DNA of 64,000 bases from Ornithinibacillus bavariensis (GTDB lineage: Bacteria; Bacillota; Bacilli; Bacillales; Amphibacillaceae): NCBI RefSeq assembly GCF_050433565.1, contig NZ_JBNPWZ010000002.1:248001-312000 (forward strand). Direction: 5' to 3'. How positions within the stretch are numbered: position 1 is the stretch's first letter; each line of letters opens with the position of its first letter. Made by a program: the position numbers and the translations under genes. Positions 16,729 to 26,466 of this stretch are shown here, piece after piece. The notes beneath the pieces were generated by a model. That model saw only the letters and a program-made list of their open reading frames with translations. It was not told where the DNA came from and ran no database searches.

Positions 16729-18076
16729 GCTGTTTGTCGTATTTTTTCTGAACATAGCGTAACCTAACTAATAATGCTCCAGCACCAGTGCTTAGTCCAA
16801 CGATAATGCCTACCCAATAGCCAAATGGTTCAAGTGAAGTGAAGTTTGCTAATAGCCAGCCAGTTGGTAATCCAATACCCCAATAAGATACGAGTGCGAT
16901 AATTAGTGTCATATTAACATCCTTATATCCACGAAGTGCTCCTTGAATCGGTGCACCGAATGCGTCTGCCAGTTGGTAGACAATGGCAAAGCTTATAAAT
17001 TGTACTGTTAATGCAATGACATCTGGGTCGCTATTATATAAGCTGGCAACATAATCGTTAAATAGGAATAAAATCATTCCGTTAAGTAACGCAATAAAAA
17101 TACCACCACTTATACCGATATAACCGTAAGCTTTCGCATCATTTAGTCGTTTTGCTCCTACCTCATAGCCGACAGTAATTGTCAGTGCCATACCAACACT
17201 TAGTGGAATCATATACAATAATGAAGAGAAGCTCATTGCGGCTTGATGGGCTGCAATTGTATTGGTATTATATTCACTCATTAATAATGTAATTGCAGCA
17301 AAGATACTCGTTTCAAAGAAGATAGCAAAGCCGATTGGGATACCAATCTTAAGTTGTTCCTTCCAGTGTTTTGTCTTTGGTTTAACCCAAGCTGAGAAGA
17401 CTTGATATTCTTTAAACGGCTTCATTTTGTGGATAATGAGTATAGCAAGTATACTTGTTAACCAATACGTAAGTGATGTGGCAATGCCAGCACCAATTCC
17501 ACCAAGCTCAGGAAAACCAAATTTACCGAAGATAAATAAGTAGTTAAGGATGATATTTATTGGTAATGCGATAAGAATGATAATCATAGAAACTCTCGTT
17601 TGACCTAAGGCATCCATAAAGCAACGCAATGTATTAAAAATGAATAAAGGAATAATTCCAAGCCCTAATGAAATAAGATAGTATTTGGAAATAAATCTAA
17701 CTTCACTCTCTAAATTCATCATATTTAGGATAGGGTTAATAAAAAGGCCACCTAGTATAATTATTATAATTGCTAGGATCATAGATAAATAGATAGCTTG
17801 CTGCACCTTTTTTGCGAGTGAGTCATAAGATCTAGCACCTAAAAGCTGGGATATTATCGGTGTAATGGCTAGTAATATACCATTTATTCCAGTGAAAACC
17901 GGGACCCAGAGACTCGATCCGATTGCAACACCAGCTAAATCGACTGCTCCAGCCTGCCCAGACATGACCGTGTCAAAAAAGGTCATTAGATTTAGACTTA
18001 CTTGTGTAATAAGAATGGGAAAAAAGATGATGAAAAATAACTTGATCTTTTCTTTGATGGTTTTGGTTTCATACAT
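16709..18076 (-). CDS. MATE family efflux transporter
   Basis: Protein of 455 residues with twelve hydrophobic segments in two related halves, as in NorM/DinF type multidrug and toxin extrusion proteins that expel cationic compounds using Na+ or H+ gradients. Family segments: FFDTVMSGQAGAVDLAGVAIGSS in helix 2 and AAHQAAMSFSSLLYMIPLSVGMALTITVGYEVGA in the second half. ATG at 18076. It stands alone between convergent and divergent neighbours; no regulator is adjacent. Confidence 0.93.
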   Translation of the reverse strand: MYETKTIKEKIKLFFIIFFPILITQVSLNLMTFFDTVMSGQAGAVDLAGVAIGSSLWVPVFTGINGILLAITPIISQLLGARSYDSLAKKVQQAIYLSMILAIIIIILGGLFINPILNMMNLESEVRFISKYYLISLGLGIIPLFIFNTLRCFMDALGQTRVSMIIILIALPINIILNYLFIFGKFGFPELGGIGAGIATSLTYWLTSILAILIIHKMKPFKEYQVFSAWVKPKTKHWKEQLKIGIPIGFAIFFETSIFAAITLLMSEYNTNTIAAHQAAMSFSSLLYMIPLSVGMALTITVGYEVGAKRLNDAKAYGYIGISGGIFIALLNGMILFLFNDYVASLYNSDPDVIALTVQFISFAIVYQLADAFGAPIQGALRGYKDVNMTLIIALVSYWGIGLPTGWLLANFTSLEPFGYWVGIIVGLSTGAGALLVRLRYVQKKYDKQQNPSVD

Positions 18077-18194
18077 TTATAATGCTTCCTTTTTTCATAT
18101 TTTTCTTATAGGATAGAGAAGGAACGATAGTGATTACATAAATGCTATTATAAGGCTTGCATGTGTAATTGGAAAGAGGGGATTACCAAATCAT

Positions 18195-19265
18195 ATGAAA
18201 AATAAACGTATTCTATTCACAGGCGGAGGATCAGCAGGACATGTAATTGTAAATCTAGCATTGATCCCTGTTTTTAAACGTGAAGGATGGAAAATTGATT
18301 ATATTGGTTCAAAAGACGGTATTGAAAGAAAATTAATTGAACAATTAGATGGTGTTACTTATTATTCAATTTCAACAGGGAAATTACGACGATATATGTC
18401 TCTAGAAAATATTAAAGATCCATTCAAAGTATTAAAAGGAACCCTGCAAGCATGGAGAATAATTGGTAAACAAAAGCCTGCTGTAATCTTCTCTAAAGGG
18501 GGCTTTGTATCAGTTCCGGTAGTTCTAGCTGCAAAAATGCGAGGTGTTTCAGCAGTGATTCATGAATCGGACTACACACCTGGACTTGCTAATAAGCTTG
18601 CTATCCCTTTTGCTAAGAAAGTGTTGGCAACCTTTCCTGAGACAGTTAACTTTCTACCAAAGGAAAAGGCAGAATATGTTGGTGCAGTTATTCGTGAAGA
18701 ATTATTCCAAGGGGATAAAGAAAGAGGACTTGAATTATGTGGCTTTCATCACCAAAAACCAGTTCTACTAATTATGGGTGGAAGTGGAGGAGCTGCCAAA
18801 ATAAATGAAACAGTAAGGTCTTCCTTAGAAAACTTACTCCCGCATTTTCAAATTATTCATATTTGTGGAGAAGGAAAAACAGATTCTAGTTTTAGTCAAG
18901 AGGGCTATATGCAATTTGAATATGTGCATGACGAATTAAAGGATATATTTGCTGCAACGGATTATGTTTTGTCACGAGCAGGCTCTAATGCAATATATGA
19001 ATTTTTAGCATTACAAATCCCTATGCTACTTATCCCCTTATCAAAAGAGGCAAGCAGAGGCGACCAAATTATCAATGCAAAGTCCTTCCAGGAAAAATCC
19101 TATGCAAGAGTATTAGAAGAGGAAGATTTAACAGAGGAATCCTTAGCTAGACAGCTTAATCAGTTAGTATCGCAGGCACCGGTTATGCGGGATAAGATGA
19201 AAGAATATCATAGTGAAAAATCACGTGATCGGGTTATTGAAATAATAAAAGAATCGGCAAAATAG
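18195..19265 (+). CDS. murG: UDP-GlcNAc:undecaprenyl-PP-MurNAc-pentapeptide GlcNAc transferase
   Basis: Protein of 356 residues with the GT28 fold: N-terminal FTGGGSAGHV loop (residues 7-16), the membrane-facing YYSISTGKLRRY region, HESDYTPGLANK, and the C-terminal sugar-nucleotide site from GGSGGA to SRAGSNAIYE. It makes lipid II from lipid I at the inner face of the membrane. It resembles the stand-alone Staphylococcus-type MurG (GHVIVNLALIP) more than the dcw-cluster form, so a second murG may exist elsewhere. ATG at 18195 with AGAGGGG upstream. Confidence 0.92.
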   Translation: MKNKRILFTGGGSAGHVIVNLALIPVFKREGWKIDYIGSKDGIERKLIEQLDGVTYYSISTGKLRRYMSLENIKDPFKVLKGTLQAWRIIGKQKPAVIFSKGGFVSVPVVLAAKMRGVSAVIHESDYTPGLANKLAIPFAKKVLATFPETVNFLPKEKAEYVGAVIREELFQGDKERGLELCGFHHQKPVLLIMGGSGGAAKINETVRSSLENLLPHFQIIHICGEGKTDSSFSQEGYMQFEYVHDELKDIFAATDYVLSRAGSNAIYEFLALQIPMLLIPLSKEASRGDQIINAKSFQEKSYARVLEEEDLTEESLARQLNQLVSQAPVMRDKMKEYHSEKSRDRVIEIIKESAK

Positions 19266-19267
19266 GT

Positions 19268-19311
19268 AAAAAGGCTATTCTTTGTTCTTGGTGACAGAGA
19301 ATAGTCTTTTT
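19268..19311 (+). terminator. Terminator of murG
   Basis: AAAAGGCTATTCT / AGAATAGTCTTTTT hairpin starting 3 bases after the stop. Confidence 0.85.
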
Positions 19312-19421
19312 AATTCTTATAGATACAACTTCGAATGATTTAAACGTTGCTTCCAAAACAAATATTTTTTTCTGAATAGGAAATAATAAAGCAAAAGATA
19401 TCCGTTCTAAGGAGGCAAAAT

Positions 19422-20438
19422 GTGAATAAGCATATCAATTTAACATCAGGTGAAATAGCATCACTATGGACAGTTTATATGAATGATAGTATGTCATTGC
19501 AGGTACTGAGTTTTATGTTGAAGGATTTAAAGGATGAAGAAATAAAACCAGTTATCCAACATGCTTATGATTTGTCATGTTCACATATTGAGAAGCTAAC
19601 AGCTATCTTTAAAAAAGAAAACTATGCCATACCTAACGGATTTGCAGAACTAGATGTAAATCCTAATGCTCCTTGGCTTTTCACAGATGTCTTTTGTTTA
19701 ACCTATGTTAATTTTATGGCAAAAATAGGTTCTGTAACATATGGTGGTCTTCTTTCCATGAGTACTAGGAAGGATATTCGTGATTATTTTACAGAGGTTA
19801 TTCATGAAACTACGATACTTTACAATACATCTTTAGATATAGCGCTTGAAAAAGGAGTCAATTCAAGACACCCATATATTTCTGTACCTAAAGAGACAGA
19901 TTTTGTAGATAGTAAAGATTATTTAAGCGGGCTTAATCCGTTTCAAGACAAGAGGCCACTTAACGCTATTGAAATTTCATATTTGTATATGAATATTATG
20001 ACAAACTCTATAGGCAATAAGCTTTGTTTAGCATTTGCACAAACATCTCCTTCAAAGGATATACAGGAATATATATTAAGATGTAGTGACGTAGCGAAAA
20101 AGCATGTGAAAATTTTTACGGACATATTAAAGGAAGAGGATATAGAGGTTCCAGAAGTCCCAGATATCAGTATTAGCAATTCTACCACGTGGACTTTTTC
20201 CGATAAATTAAATATGTTTCATATCTCTTTAATGATGCAAGCTGGCATTGGTAATTACGGTACTGCATCTGCAGCAAGTCAGCGCAGTGATTTAATGCTG
20301 AATTATGAGCGTCTATCACTAGAGGTGGCTAAGTTAGCGAAAAGCGGAGCAGATATAATGATTCAGTATAATTGGTTGGAACAGCCCCCTGGGATTAAAT
20401 TACGTAAGAAATTAGCAAGAGATAAGGAAAAAAGCTGA
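19422..20438 (+). CDS. DUF3231 family protein
   Basis: Protein of 338 residues made of two similar helical halves, the layout of DUF3231. The repeat is visible as LTSGEIASLWTVYMNDS near residue 4 against LNAIEISYLYMNIMTNS near residue 180, and PNAPWLFTDVFCLTYVNFM against NSTTWTFSDKLNMFHISLM. Each half is ferritin-like in helix pattern, and homologues are frequent in spore formers, but no function is established. GTG start at 19422 with AAGGAGG 6 bases upstream. Single gene with its own terminator. Confidence 0.85.
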   Translation: MNKHINLTSGEIASLWTVYMNDSMSLQVLSFMLKDLKDEEIKPVIQHAYDLSCSHIEKLTAIFKKENYAIPNGFAELDVNPNAPWLFTDVFCLTYVNFMAKIGSVTYGGLLSMSTRKDIRDYFTEVIHETTILYNTSLDIALEKGVNSRHPYISVPKETDFVDSKDYLSGLNPFQDKRPLNAIEISYLYMNIMTNSIGNKLCLAFAQTSPSKDIQEYILRCSDVAKKHVKIFTDILKEEDIEVPEVPDISISNSTTWTFSDKLNMFHISLMMQAGIGNYGTASAASQRSDLMLNYERLSLEVAKLAKSGADIMIQYNWLEQPPGIKLRKKLARDKEKS

Positions 20439-20462
20439 AACAAAATATATTCCAGCTTTTTT
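20428..20462. terminator. Shared terminator of the DUF3231 and MMPL genes
   Basis: AAAAAAGCTG / CAGCTTTTTT, usable in both directions between two convergent genes. Confidence 0.8.
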
Positions 20463-20476
20463 CTGTACATGCTACT

Positions 20477-23400
20477 TTAATTTTTCTTTGTAAATGGCCA
20501 CCAATTAACATTTCCAAATAATTTAACCATCACTGGTACAAACAGTGGTAACATGACTAATGCATAAAGGAATAAACCGATCAACACGACAGTGGCTATT
20601 TGTAAAATAGATAACACTCCAGAAGGTAGCATCGCAGCGAATGTTCCACCTAGTATTACTGCTGCAGAAATAATAACTGTACCCATTTTCTTCATTGCCG
20701 TTAGCATAGCTTCTTTTAGATTGCCGTCACGATACTCATTGAATCTGTCCATTAAGAAGATACTGTAATCTATACCTAATGCGGTAAGCATAACAAAAGC
20801 AAAGAATGGTACTGCCCATGTTAAACCATCATAGCCAAGAATATTGACAAAGATAATTTCAGTAAATGCCATAGAAGTAAAGTATGTTAAAACTAAAGAC
20901 CCGATTAGATATATTGGCATAAAAATCGAACGTAGTAAAATGATTAATACGATGAGAATACCAATTATCATGAATATTACCGTTCTAGAGTAGTCTTCAT
21001 CAGAAACATTTTGCAGGTCGTTGTTTGTACTACTGATTCCACCGATTAAGGCTTCGCTATCCGCAAAAATGGTTCCTTGTTTAGCTTCCTCGGCCTTAGT
21101 AGTTACGTTATCTACCATATGAATGGCTTCCGTTGAATATGGATTATATTTCAATACAATATCAAATTTGACAATCGTTTTATCGTCTGAAAGATACATA
21201 TTAGCGCCTTCCATGAATGCTTCATTTTCGAGCGCCTCTTCAGGGATCATGACCATTGGATTATCTTCATCTGTTTTGATATCAGCAAGATATCCTTGTA
21301 CGTCTGTTAGACCATCACCAATTTGTTGAAGTCCATCGGCACCGTCAGACAATCCTGCTGCTAATTGACCAAGCTGATCTTGCATGTCTTGAAAGGCAGT
21401 TTTCAATTGTTCTTGACCACCATATAGTTGAGATAGCCCATCCTGTAAATTTGGAATATTACCAACTACTTGGCCTTGACCACTCGCAGCTTTGTCTAAC
21501 CCTGCTTGGAGCTGGTCAACTCCATTTATTAATTGTCCAATCCCTGATGAAATCTGCTCTTGTGCAGCGATGGACATGCTTAGATTATATTGGTTATTTT
21601 TATCGTTTAACTGATTTAATGGTTCAATAACCTTAGATTCCATAAGTTGTTGGATACTTCCTAATGGTTTTACCTGGTCTATTAGTTTTTCAAGAGTCAT
21701 ATATGCTGTCATAAAATCAGTATCCTCTTGTAATTCTGCATGTTTTTGAAGAACGATTTCTAGACTATTATATACGTGTGTAATAGTATTCGGTAATTGG
21801 CTCAAACTACTAAATTGTTGATTGTTTAAATCGGTAATACCTTGTGCTAGCTGTTGATATCCATTCAGTAATTCTTTATTACCAGAAATGGTTTGGTCAA
21901 GCTTTTCTTTAATTGTTTGAAGGTTTGTTTTTATTTCACCAGCACCGATAGCGCCTGATTCAATACCTTGTTCAATTTGACCTAAGGCAGATTGAATATC
22001 TCCAATGCCATTGTTCGCAACCTGAGTTCCCTGTAATAATTGGTCAACGCCATCCTGGGCATCGACTAATTTAGGGCTAGCCTTTTCAAGCTCAGAGGAT
22101 GCTTCTTGTAATCCGCTTTGGATTTCGGTTATGCCATCCGTGCTTTTTCCTATTCCATCCGATAATTGACCTGTAAAGTTTCCTACTAAGAAGTCTTCAA
22201 TGATGGTACCTGTTGGTCTAGTCGCACTTCTTACCTGATCGACACCTTCCAATTTTGATAATGACTCAGAAATTCGTTCAATTTGCTGAAAGTCTGAAGC
22301 TGTATCAATGGATGTATCTAATTTATAGACGACAGACATTGGCATCGTTTGACCTGGACCAAAGCTATCAGCAATATAATTAAAGCCTTTAACAGATTGG
22401 TAGGAATCCCCGATTTCTTCTAAAGAGTTATAGGATTTACTGCCATCGTAGGATACTAGTGCAGGGACAACGATGATTGCAACGATGATTAATGCAATGA
22501 AAGGCCTTGCCCATGCAAAGGTTCCTACTATCCCCCAAAGCTTACTTTCTTTATGGGATACAGCTTTATCAAATGGCCAGAATAATTTTTTTCCGAGTAC
22601 AACGAGAAAGAAAGGAACTAATGTACCAAGTGCAATAAGGACGACGGCAACTCCGACTGCTACTGCAACAGCTGATTGATACAAGGAGAAGGTGGAAAGT
22701 CCAATAGTGGAGAAACCAATAAGTACAGCTATTCCTGCAAAGGCGATGGTCTTACCACTAGTTTTATAAGTGTTTAATACAGCATCCTTTATCGATTCTC
22801 CATTAGAAATTTCTTCTTTAAATCTACTAATTAGCAGGATGCAATAATCTGTACCTATACCAAACATAACTGCAACCATGAAAATTTGTGTAAAGGTTGA
22901 TAATGGGAAATTAATTTTATCTGCTAATATAGAGACAACCCCTTGTGCTGCTAAATAAGATATTCCAACTGTTAATAATGGAATAAAAGGAGCAACAAAG
23001 GATTTAAATACTGCAAATAATATAATCAGGATTAATACTACTGTAATAACTTCTGTTTTCTTTAAACCTTCTTCAGAGTTGGTAATTATATCCTGTGAAA
23101 TAAAAGCCTCTCCAGTTAAGTAATGATCAATCGTAACATCTTCAAGTGAAGCATAGATAGCATCGCTCGCATCAGCTATTTCACGGTCTTTTAGTGAAAC
23201 TTCCAATGGAACGATAATCGTTTTCCCATCCTCTGAAACGGTTTGCTCTTCTATTTGTGGATCTTCTTTAAAAGAGAGTATATTTGAAATACCTAAATGA
23301 TCTGCTTGTTCTTCTAATCGTTCGATTGCTTCTCCAACACTATCTTTTTCTGTTGTATTAAACCCATCTTTTTCATGAAATACAAGTACCGCACTTGTAC

Positions 23401-23593
23401 GATTCGCTTCTTTATCCGTTTGCATGGAATCGATTAATTTTTGTGCTTGAACGGAAGGTGAATCCTCTGGCGCTGCTATTTGTCCTTTTTCACGTACAAG
23501 GTCTTGTAAATTGGGAGCAAATATAAAAAGTGCTATAGCACTCGCAATCCAGACCAATGCAATTATCCATCTAAAATGAATTATATGTTTCAT
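20477..23593 (-). CDS. MMPL/RND family exporter (YdgH-like)
   Basis: Protein of 1038 residues, two RND halves of about six membrane helices each with GTDYCILLISRF and GIDYSIFLMDRF, the MMPL signatures on the fourth helix. Between helices 7 and 8 of the pseudo-repeat lies a very long extracellular region (about 470-830) full of short helical repeats such as LIDGVDQLQAGLDKAASG, seen also in YhgE/Pip-type proteins. It probably exports lipids, drugs or peptides by proton motive force. Its ATG overlaps the marR stop (ATGA), so it is co-translated with the regulator. Confidence 0.92.
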   Translation of the reverse strand: MKHIIHFRWIIALVWIASAIALFIFAPNLQDLVREKGQIAAPEDSPSVQAQKLIDSMQTDKEANRTSAVLVFHEKDGFNTTEKDSVGEAIERLEEQADHLGISNILSFKEDPQIEEQTVSEDGKTIIVPLEVSLKDREIADASDAIYASLEDVTIDHYLTGEAFISQDIITNSEEGLKKTEVITVVLILIILFAVFKSFVAPFIPLLTVGISYLAAQGVVSILADKINFPLSTFTQIFMVAVMFGIGTDYCILLISRFKEEISNGESIKDAVLNTYKTSGKTIAFAGIAVLIGFSTIGLSTFSLYQSAVAVAVGVAVVLIALGTLVPFFLVVLGKKLFWPFDKAVSHKESKLWGIVGTFAWARPFIALIIVAIIVVPALVSYDGSKSYNSLEEIGDSYQSVKGFNYIADSFGPGQTMPMSVVYKLDTSIDTASDFQQIERISESLSKLEGVDQVRSATRPTGTIIEDFLVGNFTGQLSDGIGKSTDGITEIQSGLQEASSELEKASPKLVDAQDGVDQLLQGTQVANNGIGDIQSALGQIEQGIESGAIGAGEIKTNLQTIKEKLDQTISGNKELLNGYQQLAQGITDLNNQQFSSLSQLPNTITHVYNSLEIVLQKHAELQEDTDFMTAYMTLEKLIDQVKPLGSIQQLMESKVIEPLNQLNDKNNQYNLSMSIAAQEQISSGIGQLINGVDQLQAGLDKAASGQGQVVGNIPNLQDGLSQLYGGQEQLKTAFQDMQDQLGQLAAGLSDGADGLQQIGDGLTDVQGYLADIKTDEDNPMVMIPEEALENEAFMEGANMYLSDDKTIVKFDIVLKYNPYSTEAIHMVDNVTTKAEEAKQGTIFADSEALIGGISSTNNDLQNVSDEDYSRTVIFMIIGILIVLIILLRSIFMPIYLIGSLVLTYFTSMAFTEIIFVNILGYDGLTWAVPFFAFVMLTALGIDYSIFLMDRFNEYRDGNLKEAMLTAMKKMGTVIISAAVILGGTFAAMLPSGVLSILQIATVVLIGLFLYALVMLPLFVPVMVKLFGNVNWWPFTKKN

Positions 23594-24033
23594 TCATCTA
23601 CTTCCCCCTCATCCATAATTCTGGCTAGCTTTTCTAATAATTGAATAAACGTACTTATTTCTTCATCTTCAAAGTTTGATAAGTATTTTCCTAATACTTC
23701 AAATAAAATCTTCTCCGTATGTGTGACAAATTCTCTTCCTTTTTCTGTAGCGAGAAGATATACTACTCTACGGTCTCTTTCATCGCGTTCTCGAATAATA
23801 AGGCCTTTATCAAATAAACGGTTTACTTGTGCAGTTACAGCACTTTTTCCTATTCCAAAAGTATAGGCAATATCAGTACTCGTGCATTTTTTATTATTAG
23901 CAATGTATTGAAGCGTTGGAAATTGATCTGATGTGATATCAACATTTATTTTTTCCTTTAATAAAATACTAACCTTTCGATAGACCAGATTTATGGCTGC
24001 CTGATACCGATCTACTAATTCCTTTAATTCCAA
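23590..24033 (-). CDS. MarR family regulator of the MMPL exporter
   Basis: Protein of 147 residues with a winged helix: TSTDIAYTFGIGKSAVTAQVNRLFDKGLI (recognition helix) and the wing DERDRRVVYL. TTG at 24033 is chosen as start since GGGAGG lies 10 bases upstream and the resulting protein begins like other MarR proteins; the ATG at 24063 has no ribosome site. The operon order marR-mmpL, the 4-base overlap, and a 21-bp palindrome upstream all suggest autorepression relieved by a ligand that the pump exports. Confidence 0.9.
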   Translation of the reverse strand: MELKELVDRYQAAINLVYRKVSILLKEKINVDITSDQFPTLQYIANNKKCTSTDIAYTFGIGKSAVTAQVNRLFDKGLIIRERDERDRRVVYLLATEKGREFVTHTEKILFEVLGKYLSNFEDEEISTFIQLLEKLARIMDEGEVDE

Positions 24034-24070
24034 ATACGTTACACCTCCCTTAAAAAGGTTCATAGGTTAA

Positions 24071-24091
24071 ATAGTTCACTTATTGAACTAT
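24071..24091 (-). promoter_or_regulatory. Candidate MarR operator
   Basis: Perfect palindrome ATAGTTCA-N5-TGAACTAT, 38 bases upstream of the marR TTG start. Size and position fit a MarR dimer site. Confidence 0.7.
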
Positions 24092-24150
24092 ATTATCATA
24101 GCAAGTTAATTAGAATATGGCAATCCAATTATTATGAACATTTAATGTAC

Positions 24151-24192
24151 AAAAGAAAGGAAATGCATTTCAATTTCCACTTATGCATTTCC
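24151..24192 (-). terminator. Terminator of the germination operon
   Basis: GGAAATGCAT (24159-24168) and ATGCATTTCC (24183-24192); on the minus strand followed by TTTCTTTTGT, 16 bases after the GerC-type stop codon. Confidence 0.85.
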
Positions 24193-24207
24193 ACATTTCT
24201 TCTAATA

Positions 24208-25350
24208 TTATCGATGGACTTCACCATGTCGGATGATTTTAACGTTTACATCAATTTCAACATCAATTTTAGGGAAGAGTCTATTCCATTCTTCCGTCGA
24301 GAGTTCTCCTCCTTTCTTATGAATTCTGTACTGAACCCCGTATCCAAAAATATCTGCATTTAATTCTTGTATAATGGAAAGAATTTCTTCAAATCGCTTT
24401 TTAATATTATTTTCAATTTCTTTTTCAAGACCATGAATTGCTTCGGGATTATCAAGCTTTAGACTTTCTGATATTTCTAATAGGTTTAATAGCATATTAA
24501 TAGTAGTCTTGAATTGTAATTTTTCTTTGTTTTTCAATTTGATATTGCCTTTCCCTTTCTCTACAATATAGACCATATTGACATTCTTATCTTTTTTGGC
24601 GTGGCTTTTATCTGATAGGTAATCTGCTACCATATCAATCGGAATGGTCATCTCATAATAATGCTCCCTGAGGGTGCCCTCCATGACTTGAACTAACACT
24701 TCATCCTTTAAGGGAAGCTGTCCTACCATTTTATCCTCCTTAAATAAGGCGATACCGTATTTAGAAGGGATCCCTTTCTTCATCCCTAATATTGGTAGAG
24801 TTGGCTCTATTCCTGGTGTGTTAATTAATGCTGCAACCTTTGGTAAGGAGCGCTCGGGAAAAATTCGTTTTTCTTCCCCAAGTCTGATGAGACCATGTAA
24901 AAATTCTCCCAGATTAGCACTAATGCCTGGATCCTGAACATTGAATAAACTACTTGCGTCAGATTCGCTAACCGCTAAAAATAATGTATTTGGGACATTT
25001 GCATCTCTTCTTAACGTATCAAGGAGCGGTTTTATACCTTTTTCGGCTGCACTCCTTCCGTAAATTTCTAATTCCTGCTTCCCAACCACTATTTCTTGAT
25101 TGGTCTTGGTATTTGCGTTCCTGACTGCACCTTTTACAGTTTTTCCTTTTCCTTTAATTGTTGTATTGACGTTTGGGGAATCCTTTACAAATTGCAAAAG
25201 ACTCAGGGTAACCTCTATCTCACCATCATCCGTGATATCTGTTCCTCGGGTGAGTATGACTCCTAAATTCTCTAGCTGAAATGATTCCATACAACTTGAA
25301 AGAAGCAACAATAAACTAACCAATATCAAACATATCTTCATAGTTTTCAT
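24208..25350 (-). CDS. Ger(x)C family germinant receptor lipoprotein (C subunit)
   Basis: Protein of 380 residues with a lipoprotein signal: positive N terminus, hydrophobic core and lipobox LLSSC with Cys20. The mature part matches the Ger(x)C family (ENLGVILTRGTDI, a central AALINTPGIEPTLPILGMK segment and C-terminal NADIFGYG). It is the C subunit of a GerA-type nutrient receptor in the spore inner membrane. It overlaps the permease gene by 4 bases and ends the ABC operon. The receptor's germinant cannot be told from sequence. Confidence 0.93.
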   Translation of the reverse strand: MKTMKICLILVSLLLLLSSCMESFQLENLGVILTRGTDITDDGEIEVTLSLLQFVKDSPNVNTTIKGKGKTVKGAVRNANTKTNQEIVVGKQELEIYGRSAAEKGIKPLLDTLRRDANVPNTLFLAVSESDASSLFNVQDPGISANLGEFLHGLIRLGEEKRIFPERSLPKVAALINTPGIEPTLPILGMKKGIPSKYGIALFKEDKMVGQLPLKDEVLVQVMEGTLREHYYEMTIPIDMVADYLSDKSHAKKDKNVNMVYIVEKGKGNIKLKNKEKLQFKTTINMLLNLLEISESLKLDNPEAIHGLEKEIENNIKKRFEEILSIIQELNADIFGYGVQYRIHKKGGELSTEEWNRLFPKIDVEIDVNVKIIRHGEVHR

Positions 25351-26459
25351 GCTTCTTCACTTCCTTGACGTCTCTTCCTCTTTTTTATTAACACGAATAT
25401 GAGTAGAATGAATGGATAAACATAAATTAGCCAGAAACTATATCTTGCAATTAAATCAGTCAATTTACCAATTTGGTAATCATAATGAAAAAAATTGACA
25501 ATGGTTAAATAAAAGATTGCCAAAACCCATATGGTAATTTTTTCAGGGACTTTATATACTCGTTTCACTCCATATGATATTGCCCAGAGCAAAAACACAA
25601 GATTTGGTAAAATGACCATCAGCCAAACCATAACAACGATATAATCTAATCTCTCTAAAAAAGTGAGAGAAGCACTTTTAAATAGGATTAGTAATGCCCA
25701 GTCAATATGTTTTAAACCTTCTGCAGCGAAATAACCAATAGAAATTGTAGTGACTAATAGAACTGTAAAAATGGATAGTGTAAGTCCAAGAAAAGCTGGT
25801 AGTTTTGCTTTATTTTTATTTGTTATAAATGGATAAATGATCATTAATATTTCAAATCCCACCAGTGTATAGGAGGTCTCTTTAGCCCCTTTTAATAATT
25901 CGGGAATTGAAGTTTGAAACATGGGTAAAAAATTATGCCAATCCATTCTCATTATCGGGTCATAGAGGATGAAATAAAGCCAAAAGGTTGAAATGAAAAG
26001 TAGTAAGGATAACCCAACCACAACCCTTATTCCGCCAAATACAGCATAAAGGACTAGTAGCATGATTAAGAAGGCTATAGCAAAGTTTGGTAGTTCGTGA
26101 TAGGCAAAAAGCTGAACAACCTCTGTGTACGTTAATAAGATGGAGAGGAAGCTTGTCCCAAAATGAATGATGAAGATTGTACTAATTAATTTTCCAATCC
26201 AAGTTCCAAAAATATCTGCATGGATTCCAAATAAATCTGTATTTTCATATTTTTTTAAGATCACAAACATAACATAGATAACTAACGCGATATACAAATA
26301 AGCAATAAGAATCGCTATCCAGGAATCACGACCTGCTTCCATATAGATAAAACGTGGAACACCAATGACTCCTACCCCCATTTGTATATCAAAAATAATA
26401 AAGAATAGGTAGAATGCTCGAATTCGGTTTCCTGGTTTTATTGAAACATTAATATTCAT
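25347..26459 (-). CDS. Spore germination permease (GerB-type subunit)
   Basis: Integral membrane protein of 370 residues with about ten helices, of the APC-type spore germination permease family. Early segment DIQMGVGVIGVPRFIYMEAGRDSW is typical of the family. This subunit is thought to bind the germinant in GerA-type receptors. ATG at 26459, 7 bases after the A subunit stop, and a 4-base overlap with the C gene. Confidence 0.93.
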   Translation of the reverse strand: MNINVSIKPGNRIRAFYLFFIIFDIQMGVGVIGVPRFIYMEAGRDSWIAILIAYLYIALVIYVMFVILKKYENTDLFGIHADIFGTWIGKLISTIFIIHFGTSFLSILLTYTEVVQLFAYHELPNFAIAFLIMLLVLYAVFGGIRVVVGLSLLLFISTFWLYFILYDPIMRMDWHNFLPMFQTSIPELLKGAKETSYTLVGFEILMIIYPFITNKNKAKLPAFLGLTLSIFTVLLVTTISIGYFAAEGLKHIDWALLILFKSASLTFLERLDYIVVMVWLMVILPNLVFLLWAISYGVKRVYKVPEKITIWVLAIFYLTIVNFFHYDYQIGKLTDLIARYSFWLIYVYPFILLIFVLIKKRKRRQGSEEA

Positions 26460-26466
26460 ACCTCAC

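Noticed and set aside
20477..24063. Mycobacterial-type lipid exporter island
   Set aside because: The MMPL gene with MarR is a common Bacillaceae pair; no lipid synthesis genes are adjacent.
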